DNA from: Gremmenia infestans
Lineage: Eukaryota; Ascomycota; Leotiomycetes; Helotiales; Hamatocanthoscyphaceae
NCBI GenBank assembly: GCA_032629725.1
Contig: JAFEVB010000015.1
Coordinates: forward strand, 1,674,001-1,738,000
Direction: 5' to 3'
Length of the DNA stretch: 64,000 bases
Shown here: piece after piece, positions 22,301-33,145 of the stretch
Numbering within the stretch: the first letter of the stretch is position 1
Layout of the letters: each line of letters starts with the position of its first letter
Notes under the pieces: generated by a model
What the model was told of the DNA's origin: nothing
Seen by the model: the letters and a program-made list of their open reading frames with translations, nothing else
The model's database searches: none
Made by a program: the position numbers and the translations under genes

Positions 22301-23815
22301 CTCCCCAACCCAGAAACGAACATTCGGCCCTGGCTCGTTGGATTCTTTCTCATTGCCGCTGCTCAATCTATTACGTATCTAATATCTCAAGCATTTATGT
22401 TGGTCATAATCTACCAGGCAGGGAAGAATATGTTTGAAAGGGTCATGACCCGAGTTACGCACGCCACATTCCGCTTCTACGATGTCACACCTGTTGGCCG
22501 TCTGATGAATCGCCTCACGTCTGATATCAACACCATAGATGGTAACATCAGCAATCAGTTCCAGAATGTGGCTGTTCTATCTATTTCTTGGATATCATCT
22601 ATCGTGGTTATTGGATCAGTAACCCCGCTGTTCCTCATATTCGCCATGGCTCTCACCATAGCATTTGTCGTCATATTCATGCACTTCCTCCCAACATCTC
22701 AAAGTCTCCGCCGCTTGGAAATGGTGTCCTTGAGTCCTCTCATATCCAATTTCGGAGAACTCGCTACAGGTCTTACCAGCATCCGAGCCTTCAAAGTCTC
22801 GCACCTCTTCCAAGCCAGAGTCATAACCGTGACGGACAACTTCCAAAAAATGGATCACTTCTACTGGAGTCTCCAAGCATGGCTAATGTACCGCTTCGAC
22901 AACCTTTCCGCCATCTCTACCTTCCTCATGACAACCATGGCCCTCTATACCGGCGTCTCCCCCGGCCTAACCGCCTTCCTCCTAACCGCCGCCGGCAAAT
23001 TCGTCCTCGGCACCCACCTCCTCTGCAAACAATACGGCCAACTACAAATGGACTTCGTCTCCGTAGAACGCGTCGTCGAACTGCTCCACCTCCCCCAAGA
23101 ACCGCCCGGCCAAATCGACCCCCCAGCCTACTGGCCCCGCCTCAACGGCGACATCGTCTTCGAAAACGTCACTATCCACTACGCGCCACACCTCGACCCA
23201 GCCCTTTCAGACATCTCCCTCACCATCAAGGGCGGCAGCACCACCGCGCTCATCGGCCGCACCGGCTCTGGAAAAAGCACCCTCGCGCTCTCCCTACTCG
23301 CCACCACCCTCCCGTCCTCGGGACGCATAATCATTGACGGCATCAACATAGCGACCATCAACACGCAAGCGCTGCGCAAACGCATCACCTTCCTCGCGCA
23401 AGACCCCATCCTCTTCCCCGGCAGCATGCGCGCGAACCTCGATCCACTGGACGAATTCTCCGACTCGGAATGCGCGACCGTGCTCGCCAAAGTAGCGGGC
23501 AAGCACGGCTGGACGCTCACCACGCACGTCGATACCGGGGGCCGGAACCTGAGCCAGGGGCAGAGGCAGCTGGTCGGTCTGGCTCGGGCGCTGTTGCGCC
23601 GGAGTGCGGTGGTGGTTATGGATGAGGCGACGGCGAGTATTGATGGGGAGACGGCGGGGAGAATCTTGGGGCTGCTGAGGGAGGAGCTCGGTGGGAGTAC
23701 GGTGCTTGTTGTTGCGCATCGCGTGGAGGCTGTTAGGGGCGCTGATGGGTGTGTTGTGCTTGGACGGGGGAGGGTGCTGGAGGTAAGGAGGGGGGTTGAT
23801 GGCGTTATGGAGTGA
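19315..23815 (+). CDS. ABC transporter, ABCC/MRP subfamily (full length, start exon unresolved)
   Basis: Supported exons: 19315-20143, 20200-20632, 20685-20711 (27 nt) and 20764-23815, encoding 1446 residues plus a short missing N-terminus. Introns are 56, 52 and 52 nt. Layout: five N-terminal membrane segments (TMD0), TMD1, NBD1, TMD2, NBD2. NBD1 has Walker A GEVGAGKT, signature LSGGQ and Walker B ILLLDDP, where Asp replaces the catalytic Glu, as is usual in ABCC proteins. NBD2 has GRTGSGKS, LSQGQ and VVVMDEATASID. NBD1 is therefore likely a degenerate ATPase site and NBD2 the active one. Expected to export conjugates, drugs or metabolites across plasma or vacuolar membrane. The frame is blocked by TAG just before 19315 and has no Met for about 160 codons, so an upstream exon must exist. 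Confidence 0.9.
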
Positions 23816-26472
23816 GTGTGGAGGGGGGAATAATTTGAGTATCTGTGTGTTTAAAACGTTACAGGCAACAGCCCAAGATAAATTCCAAGCTGTTCATAGT
23901 AGGATATAAATCCATTGAGAACATCCCGTGTAAGCCGAAATGACGGCTGCCCAATCTAGCATATTCATAAATACTTAGTTTACCTATAAAAAGTGAATAA
24001 ATAAACGCACAGCTCTGGTCTGATACTTGAGTAACTTGACAGCCTAGATATACGCATAGTAAGACGAATTATGGGGAGGTTGTAAAGCTGTTTGGGGAGT
24101 GTGCAAGGGTCTGGGTGGAGGTTTTGAGGCGGCGTGGGAAGGATGCTCAGGCTGCTGCGGGGGTGTTTAATGGTAGGCATGATGTTCGACGGAAGTTGAA
24201 GGCTATGAAACTATTGGTGAAGGCTGCAGTTCCTGGACAGCAGAATATGGCCGCGTAGCAGTTCCGAGGCCATGACTACACAGTCTTGAACTCCATGCTC
24301 GTATACCTAGCTTTTGCATTATCCCACTGCGAAACATGGATGCGGAACATATAGACATCTGCCTCGATCGAGTCCCAAATTGGAGGGCTATTCTGTTTCT
24401 GGTTGGAGTTACTGGACATATTTCATAGGTAATAGGCTATTTGGACTTCAAGTTTGCTTGGTCTCATAAGGTAAGCTACCTTAGGTCGACCCTTCTTGGA
24501 TCAAATCTCAGTCAACAGTCAAATACATGTCTTCCTAGAAGAGTGTTTTCCCTTGTCTGCCACCTAGTTAGGAAATGACCGCCGAGAAACAATACACTTC
24601 CTAAACGCAGAAATGTGACAGCTTGTGTAAGCAAGTCATACTTAATTATGCCTTGCCAAACCCATTCATCTCACTTTACTATAGTATGTAAACTACTAGA
24701 TGGGTAATTTAATGACCCAGAGAGAACGCAATCATAATGCAGCCAAAGTTGCATAGATAACTTCATCTTGAAGATTTGCCAGAACGTAAGATTCACTGAC
24801 GGATATTAAAATCACTGCTAATTTCTTCACAAACACAAGACTAGCGAAGCTAGCATGTTGTTTTCCCTAGATAAACACGCCTTGCCTTCTTGAAGATCGA
24901 CATCGAACCATCGACAAAAGGGTTCAATTTACCGTTTACGAAACTGCGAGAACCCAAGCCTGAAGCACGAAGCACTGAATACCTCTCAGCCATCTTTGCT
25001 GACCGAGTAGGAGGAAAATTTCGATCCTTTCGACATTAGCCGTCTACCACATAAAAAGACATGCAGAAATCGCTGCTGCAATATGTATGGCTACTGCGCG
25101 ATGCAGTCGATTTCAGAGTTGGTGAGTAAAGCAGAGTACTTCTCCGCCTACGCGCGTTATGGTGCCTCCTCAATCGCACAACCCCAACGTAGGTTGCCTG
25201 TCTGCATTTCATTTTGTTCACCCTCAAATACCAGACATAGTACAAGTTAAGAGGGTACCACATACCCTAGGTACCTAGTTACTTGGTGTGAACGTAGGAG
25301 ACCGAGACAGTTTTAGCAGTGGCGGGTTCTCATTGGCTTCAGAGCCGCCAGCAAGGTGTAATCTTGTAAGAGGTGAGGCATCGAGGAAGGATGCTGAGAG
25401 TACAACATCTGAATCTCCGTGGCGGCATACAGGATTGCGTTACGGGACACTCGGTAATCTTGTACCCTAGGCTTGTGGTAGGTATGACTAATCCATAGCG
25501 CTACCGCACATGATGAAGAGTGCCACCACCTTTCGTCGCTCAGATTTATCCTTTCCAACTCCTACACAAACTCTGCTGCGAAATCCCGTTGTAATGTTGC
25601 GTGATTTGAAACTCAGATATGCAATTCTTGTACAGTTACAGTATCAAATTGCATTATAATGGGTTTTGGAAGTACATTGTCTTTCTTGAAGGTCCTGTCT
25701 GTTCATGACTACACTGGATTTTTGAGCTGGCGAATTGAGTTTGACGGCTATTTTCTGGCAAGAGCGAACAAAGGCGACATGCCGAAGTCTAAGTCGTTTG
25801 CATTTATATGTGGATTTGGTACAAATTGACTATTCAACTCCGGCGACTTTGCTTATAGGTTTTAAATCTTAAATCGGACCATTATAATAGGTGGGCTAAT
25901 TGTGAACAAGTATGGCGGAATTGTACTACTATCCACCAGGATCTGTAGATAACCGTCTTGTGGCAGAGAATAAATAAAGACAGGAGTCGAACATTGGATG
26001 AGTGTATGTCTGAAAGTGGAGCTCCGATGCCGAAGTACGTAAACTTGGTGTTCTGTGTCCGTTTCCATACTCAATTTGGCCTCTCTCATCTTCATTCCTC
26101 ATATTTCTTTGGTCCAAAACGGTCTCGTATCATTTTTTTAGAGCGATATGTTGCATGTGTTCTTTCGCGGAAGCAGGTTTACTGCATGAGACCGCAATCG
26201 AGAGATAACAGTCCGTCACCAGTCCATCTGCAGACCATAATATACCAATGAACGAGGTTTAATCTATCTTCACGTTGGTCAAGATCCGGACAATTGAAAA
26301 GCACGACATCTAAGCTGCTTTGATCGTCAAGGAGCAGATTTATGTTTGCATCAAAGCGGAATATAGTATCGGACTATGTATAAGTATAGCCTCCCATCCC
26401 TAGCTTTTGTTCATCAGGATCGATATTTCACTTCACAAAATCAACAACAACCCAGTCCAAAACATCATCAAA
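23816..26472. other. long gene-poor region
   Basis: No full gene recognised. At about 24,070-24,258 (+) a frame reading YGEVVKLFGECARVWVEV through MKLLVKAAVPGQQNMAA looks like the end of a protein-coding exon, possibly a relic, without a recognisable family. A TATA-like tatgtataagtatag near 26,375 probably belongs to the next gene. Confidence 0.4.
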
Positions 26473-26847
26473 ATGTACTTCAGCCGTATCTTGGCCGTCT
26501 TGGCCACCAGTGTCTTAGTCTCCGCCGCTCCAATGGGCGATAGCGAGGGAACGATGGCTACCCCTGATACTCAGATGAAGCATGGGCACAACGCAGAAGG
26601 CATGTTGCCCTCAGTCATCGATAGACACCCCCCTCCCCCTCCATGGAAGGCTGTGATGGTCAAGGCTAGACACATGCTCAAAGGGGACATGGTTCCCGAT
26701 GGCATGTTGAGACCAAGCGAAACCGACGGGATAATGGGAAGCGATGCCGTGATGGACTGCCAGCGGCCTGATGGCTGTCGGGGCATGGCGGCGACAGACA
26801 TGAACGCGAATGCTGAATCGGCTCAGGATATGAAAGGGGGAGAATAA
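26473..26847 (+). CDS. small secreted Met-rich protein, effector-like
   Basis: Intronless, 124 aa. It has a clear signal peptide, MYFSRILAVLATSVLVSA, followed by APMGDSE. The mature part has about a dozen Met residues spread along it in M-D/G/K contexts, a proline run after RH (PPPPPW), several His and a single C-X5-C pair near residue 100. No domain recognised. Met/His-rich secreted peptides can bind copper, which is only a suggestion here. Start chosen at 26473, the Met directly before the hydrophobic core; the frame is open upstream to 26407. An A-rich context before the ATG and a TATA-like box about 100 bp upstream support a real gene. Confidence 0.68.
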   Translation: MYFSRILAVLATSVLVSAAPMGDSEGTMATPDTQMKHGHNAEGMLPSVIDRHPPPPPWKAVMVKARHMLKGDMVPDGMLRPSETDGIMGSDAVMDCQRPDGCRGMAATDMNANAESAQDMKGGE

Positions 26848-28350
26848 GGGTGGCTCAGATCACACTCATGGCTTCTGCATTTAGACAAGTAAGAAACATT
26901 CAAACCTCAAGAACCCGTTGCTGATGATCACTTAGTAATGCTCAGAGCTTAAGAATGGGAGGCTACCTCAAAAGCACAGGCCTAACACATCTGAGTAACT
27001 GGAGTCCTTGGGATCTGCGGGCTGGTATCTCTTTATGTCCACTCAAGGCCTCTTCACAATTGCCATGGAGCATTATGTCCCTGCTGAATATTGGAATATT
27101 AGCTTTCGTTACTTGGCTTTGCCAAGAGATTGAGTTTCTTTGCAGTACTGTGTTTCAACTCACCTAGTCAGAAAGCGAGAGCATGTAGCTATAGCTGACT
27201 AGAAAGCACAATACGTGGTCGTTTTCTGAAATCTAAAAATTGAACTTCCTTCTCGGGAAGTCTCAGACAAAAGTTTTTCACATTTGCTTCCAATGCAGTC
27301 ATTCAGCATCGCCGCTCTGCCCAAGCGCTACTCACCCTCGCCTCACCCTCTACTCAGGTTGCTCAGTCACGTTCCTGCTCTCGCTTATAGTAACCAATCA
27401 TCCTGCCGTAAAAGGTTGACAACTCTACACGTCGGCTCCTAGGAAACCCAAACAGGGAGCCCCGCCCCCCCCCCTTCCCCCTACCTTCCCCCTAAATTAT
27501 ATCGTTTGAGTGCAGGGCAGATTCTTCTCGCAGCATGGCGTGGCGTGGCCCTGGCTCTTTCCAAGGTGGATATGCCCTCCCCTCCATCTCAAATCTTTGC
27601 TCTTTCTTACCTTCTTCTATCAGGCACTGCCTAAGCTTATTATATAGAATAAAAAGATAATATGTCTATTTCTTAGAGGGTGCTAGGGGAACCATCTACT
27701 TATGTACTATTATGGAATCGCGACTTCCCTTCTAGTATAGTCCAGAGAGTATATTATTAGTGGATTTGCTACAAATCCATTGAGTCTCTATATGAACAAT
27801 ACAGGTCTTTCGCTTACTAAACCTCAAGTGCTGCTTAATAAGAGATTGAATGGTTTGTCTCTACCTAGGTTGTCTCAGGGTGACACAGAGCTCCGTCGCT
27901 GCCTCAAGGCATGCCGCTTGGCTGATGCCAGCTGGTGCAGGCATTGAAGTCATTACTAAGCTGGACCACTGTACCTCCAGCCACAATTGACTTCCATGGC
28001 TGAGGCTTTATAAATATGATAACCGCGTAAATATTATCAGATATAGAAGGCTGTTTGGCACTAGACTCAATTTGCTAGCCTAGGTATTAATCCGCGTGAC
28101 AACCTTACTTAAATTTGCTTATTACAGCAGCTATAAGGCTAATAACAATTTTTTGTACAGTGGTAAGGCTTTAGATCTGGATAAGACTTCTTTAGAAGTA
28201 TTAGAGATAGTATAAGCTTGGTGGTAGAGCTGTCGTGAAAAAATACAATTATATTATAAAATGAGACCTTTTGCAAACCCAAGCATGAGGATGACGATGT
28301 AGTGTTACTTCTTCTTGTTTCTATTCTAAAAGCTTCTATTCTAAAAATAT
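26848..28350. other. gene-poor, AT-rich stretch
   Basis: No gene recognised. About 27,440-27,490 has a C-run and short repeats of cttccccctacc; 27,620-28,340 is AT-rich and looks like decayed repeat DNA. Confidence 0.4.
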
Positions 28351-29754
28351 CTATTCTACAAACTCCGAGTGCTCAATTTCTGTCTGCAGTTTTTGGGTGA
28401 CTTCTTTCAATTTTCTGTGATCATTGGATATCGAACCCGCGATGTTGTTTACATGAACGAGAAGCTTACCGCGTGGTAAAGAGCCTGGCGCCTCTTCTTT
28501 GGAATGGATAGTAGTACTATGACCGCCGGTAGACATCCCAGCGTTGTGTGATATTAAGTGGCTGTTTGGGAAAAGACTGCGATCGATTCGGTTGACCAGG
28601 TGCGTCAGCAGGTGAAGAACCATGGCAAATTGAGCAACTGATGATGCCCCCACATCCTTGTATTGTCCGCTCTGATTTTGTTGATGCTGATGCTCTTTCT
28701 TGGACTGTAAGACCTGCTGTATGGCGTTGCACATGACCTGGAATAGAGATACGAGATTTTGGTGGCAGGCCAGGGCTAAGAATGGCAGTCCGTGATCGGT
28801 GGAGGTCGGACTGGGTTTCTTGCCGTCACGATCCAACGGAGTACAGCCCATGCTGTCAATGATGCGTAGGAGTGTATTTGTGTCCTCCAAGGCCTCATTG
28901 ACCTCGGGAGACAAGACAGTTAGCGGCGCAAGGCCCGGCCGGCCTAGACGGCGCGCAGCACGCATAGATCGTTGGCTCAGAGCAATCAGCTGCGAGGAAA
29001 GTGTGTCGGTGTCGGCTGAGTTTTGTTCCTTTTCACAAACTTCGCCGTCATTAATGCCGGGCTCGGGTTCGGTAGGAGATGGACTTTGGGAAACGGACCC
29101 AGCCTCTGCGCCCCAGCTAGAACTATGGGCTTCGGCGGCCTCGGCACCATCGGCTGGATAAACCGGCCCCGATGGCCCCGCCGAGAAGTTGAAGTTCGAC
29201 CCTGGGAGTGAGATAGGGGAAACCAACGGCGGGTTTGCATTAAAGCCACCAAAGCCATTACCAGCTAATAGGGCCAAGTCGGCAGTTTCAAACTCTCCGA
29301 TTGAACTGTCTGCAAAAAATGGTCCGTCTAGGTCATATTCAAGCCATTGCGCGCGGCTTATATCATCACTGAGATTGGCTTTGGAATTTTTGTGAAGTGA
29401 GGGGCCAGGAGAAGAACGACGGGATCTTTTGACTATGCGGAGTTAGCCGAGATATTCCAGTTTGAAGGCATATGCCACCACCTGCAGAAAGCAGAAAAGG
29501 CAAAACGAAAGTGAGTAGCGGGGCAAATTAGACATTCAATTCAAATCACACAGAGGAAGGCATTTAGAAGAAAAGGAAAGTTAAAAAAACTTACGACTGT
29601 ATACGCAATTCGCGCCGGCTTTTGTGCACCGCTCACACTGAGCTGGAGGAAAATGTGCCGGGATCTTAGTATCCCTTTCTCCCGTTCTCGATTCATTCCG
29701 AAGACATCGTACCTTTTGTTGATGACAACGGTCACAAGAGTTCCGGTGAGACAT
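28351..29754 (-). CDS. AflR-type Zn2Cys6 transcription factor
   Basis: Model: complement of exons 29595-29754 and 28351-29432, one 162-nt intron, 413 aa. The DNA-binding domain starts at once, MSHRNSCDRCHQQKVRC, and continues CERCTKAGANC: C-X2-C-X6-C, a long 22-residue loop, then C-X2-C-X6-C. After the intron comes a basic KRSRR stretch, then an acidic/Ser-rich middle. The C-terminal half resembles the aflatoxin regulatory domain: TLLRIIDSMGCTPLD, FLALACHQNLVSLFQVMCNAIQQVL, LLTHLVNRIDRSLFP. Such proteins usually activate an adjacent biosynthetic cluster, so this is the best candidate pathway regulator. The start at 29754 is chosen over an upstream in-frame Met because AflR-like proteins begin just before the first Cys. 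Confidence 0.9.
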
Positions 29755-30006
29755 TGCAATATATGCCTCTTGTATTGCACTGACAATATAGAGCCGAAGT
29801 GATGGAGCTTTAACCTGCTGTGTATAGGAAGGCTCAATCACACCAACGGAGCAAGAAATCCAGTTTTCAAGTTTATTATAGTTGGGTCTAATCAGAACCC
29901 TAGCTGAGAAATGGTGTGGTAACCGGAAATGTCCAGATTTGTTATTTTGATTAGGTTATTCTCTTATCTGTGCTTATGAGATCCTGTGCTTATGAGGCGG
30001 GTTGCC

Positions 30007-30679
30007 GCAAGTCGATTTGAAGAATTAATAAGTCGACTTACACTAGCTACATCGGGGAAGCATAAGTTGACGGACATCCGAACTCGCTGAGTACTTCGGC
30101 CTCCATATAAACGTAGAGGCAGGGGAGGTACCCGATGAGGTCGGCCTGTACGCATCCTATACTTAGATAACAAGAAGTTGCAATTAAATTTCTCTTGTAG
30201 AGCGACTTTTTGCCACTTTCATAATGATTATTTGACTGATTCTAAGCGCATTTCGACCCTTATTGTAACCTCCATAAAATACATTTTAGGATGATAAGGC
30301 TTGTATTTGACTATCAAAATTGATGCTATTTCTAGCGTTCCTACTACTAGGCATAATGCGATCTCTAAAAGTGACTTCGTTTCACTAATAGTTCAGATGC
30401 GGCCGCAAGTCACTTTTCACGTTCACTTATGCATTGTGTATATTTACCCCTTTTTATTATTCAATCTACCTAATGCATCACCTGACTCTAAGTACGTCAC
30501 CACCTGACTCTGAGTACAGGACGCGTACTCCAGGCCGACCTTATCAGGTACCTCCCCTGCCTCTACATTTATATGGAGGCCAAAGTACTTAGCGAGTTCG
30601 GATGTCCGTGCTATGTACAACCTGTGCTTCCCGATTTAGCTAGTATAAGTCGACTTTTTAATTCTTCAAGTCGACTTGC
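30007..30679. mobile_element. MITE-like element with ~155-bp terminal inverted repeats
   Basis: The sequence from 30007 (gcaagtcgatttgaag) to about 30155 reappears inverted at about 30520-30679, with scattered differences and a small indel. Shared stretches include gacggacatccgaactcgct, ggcctccatataaa and gtagaggcaggggaggtacc. About 360 bp of AT-rich sequence lies between the arms and holds no coding capacity, as expected of a non-autonomous DNA transposon or a foldback repeat. No clear target-site duplication was seen. Confidence 0.75.
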
Positions 30680-30720
30680 AGGAATCCTATAAGGGAAGGA
30701 GCGGGAGAGATTGTCAGGGT

Positions 30721-31156
30721 AATAGCCGGTCATTCTTCTTAGCTCGCTTTGCTTATAGGCGGCGAAAGCAAGCGTCACACGTAAGCAATTATCACACTTA
30801 AAGGACTGCACTAAAATTCGCGATTTTCTACTTGGAAATCCGCTTTGGATTCTATATAACCGAAACACCTTAGATGCATAGGCTAATAATCAACATTAGG
30901 CAATTGGATATGATAATTAAGCTATATAACTAATTAAAATTGAAATTAAAAAGGCTACATAACTTAAAATTTGTGAAAAGCATAGATTTTAGACACTTTT
31001 TAAATAGGAAGCGCCGCAAAATAGGCGCAGAAAATAGCCGTTTACAATCTCGGTAAGGAATCGCGAAGTGTGACAATTGCTTACGTGTGACGTTTGCTTC
31101 CGCCAACTATATAAGCGAAGCGAGCTAAGAAAGATGACCGGCCCGAGCCGGCTATT
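30721..31156. mobile_element. second MITE-like inverted-repeat element
   Basis: The left arm, about 30721-30800 (tagccggtcattcttcttag, then cgtcacacgtaagcaatt), matches the inverse of about 31066-31156 (aattgcttacgtgtgacg, then ctaagaaagatgaccgg). The arms differ by several substitutions and small indels; the centre is AT-rich and non-coding. It nearly abuts the first element, so the two may be nested or part of one composite repeat. Confidence 0.7.
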
Positions 31157-32769
31157 ATATATCCCCTTGTTTGACATATCCTAGCGCATATTTCGCGTAA
31201 AGTGTTTTTGCGTCGCATTTGGTATAATTTGTTGCCTAGTAGTCTATCTATAAAGTCGCAATTATAAACCAGTATTTATTTATAATTATAATCCGGGATA
31301 TTAAATAAGAGTTTCTAAAGTCTGACTTTTATTAGACATGCTATATACAAATCGCAAAAGGTTGGAAAGCTTTTTGCAAAAACAGCGCTAGGACAGTAAC
31401 TAACGAAGGGATACAATTCCCCTCCCTAAATATGATCCCTAAGCTTTGGCTTAACTTATAAATACTAAAAGCTAGCAAATTCTAATAAAGCTTATACTTT
31501 ATAAATATAAAGGCCTTTTGATTTCGCCTGACTTGAATAAATGCTTTATGCGGAAGTAAAGAAGTTTCGACAAGTTATTGCTTTGTTAGCAAATGGTATG
31601 CTATCCTAGGAATGGCGGACAAACTCTATGCAGCCACTTGATCATAACATAACTCAGACATATCGTATAAACATGCTGATAAGAGAATACAGTTTTCCTT
31701 ACCCATTTTTTTTATATGATAGGTAAATAGTATTCGGCCGAATAGTCTTACTATGCATAGACTATACATAGTATTAATCATAAGATATTACCTATACTCA
31801 CTTTTTTTGATGTCTGTATCACACCTATCAGCCGTTATCTAGACCATGAAGCTGTCTAATACTCTCAGACCTATTGTCTTAGGATCGGTAAAAAGGACAT
31901 ATGCATATGCGCCGCACAACAAGCACTCCTAGGTCGAAGAGCCATATATACAGCTTCAGATGATCGAGTATCTCAAATATTCCAGCATCTCAAGCCTCAT
32001 TCAAAGGCGACATCTCATAAGTGATATCAATTGCATATTATATTATGTAGCCGTACGTGCTGCGAAGCGGCGCCAGGTCAGATGTTGATGATTATACTGT
32101 TGTACTACTTGGGTACCTCTTTTTGAGGTTATTCTCACTTTTACTCCAGAGCTGCATCCACATAAACAGTGTACTTACCTGTTTTTATTATTCACCCCGA
32201 CTTCTCTCTCGTTGCTTCCGCAGCTCTCTATGCATAATCTATTAGATCTGCACCTCTAAAATGGCAGAGAATTCATTCATTTTATCCCAATCCTAAGTTC
32301 AACAGTCCGAGAGTAGAGACCTCTTTTATGGGGTTTGGCTCTACAAGTCCCAGGGAAGCAGCTTTTACTACTGCCTTTGCTGCTTTTTCTTTTGATAGAG
32401 CATGCAAGCACTCCGGCATTTACGAATAGAACCTATAGCTCAGTAGCGTAAAAGGCTGATCTCCCTTGAATGAAAAACATGTGAAGATCTCTTCTTGATG
32501 CTCTCAGAGACTATAATATACTCTGCTGTTGAGTAAGATACGTCCCTACTCCCAGACATAAAAGTAAGTAGCATTATACAGCTGCAGTGAGAATAACGGC
32601 CGCTTTAGACACTGCATATGTCTATCTATATCTATTCAAATGCTTTCGATCCCTCGGCTCCCTTGGCTATCTTATCATATATACCTGGTGTACCGAGCCT
32701 GCATGACGATGGTGTTTGGTTAGATCCGGTCCTAAATCCCTAGGCCGAGAGAATGTGCATCTGCCAGGT

Positions 32770-32832
32770 GTGGTGGCTTACCCAGTGGTTGCCCAGTGGC
32801 TTACGCAGTGGCTTACGCAGTGGCTTACTCGC
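32770..32832. repeat. ~12-bp tandem repeat (gcagtggcttac type)
   Basis: Four to five imperfect units of cagtggcttac(g/c) in a row. It would code a QWLT repeat in one frame, but no gene context supports translation. Confidence 0.75.
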
Positions 32833-33145
32833 CAATTAGCTTGCAAGGATCACAAACTTGCAATTTGTGTCAAAATTGCAAAATTGAGTATGGGAAAAAG
32901 TCTTAATTGGCTCGTCGGCCAATTCGTTCAGCTCTTTGCTGTCACGGTAGCGAACCCCCCTAAAAAATGCCTACTTTCGTTGCATACGGCATAACATCAA
33001 CAGGTCTCCGTTATAGAAACTTCCCCCAAGCGTCGGTGTTTGTGCTTTGGAATTGCCTAGCCCGCGACGAAGCAAAATAGTCAAAAGCATACAATACTCT
33101 TAGCTTCATACAACAAATCTCAAGACTCGCTGAAATCTGAACAAG

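Larger units (their letters stand above)
29755..33145. other. AT-rich repeat-derived gap inside the cluster
   Basis: No gene recognised in about 3.4 kb. It contains two inverted-repeat elements (30007-30679 and 30721-31156), a 12-bp tandem repeat (about 32770-32832) and long AT-rich tracts. The last 150 bases are likely the MFS promoter; a CGTCGGTGTT word occurs at 33031. Confidence 0.55.

Noticed and set aside
22588..23337. 249-codon His/Pro/Arg-rich forward frame inside the ABC gene
   Set aside because: Out-of-frame shadow of the second half of the transporter.
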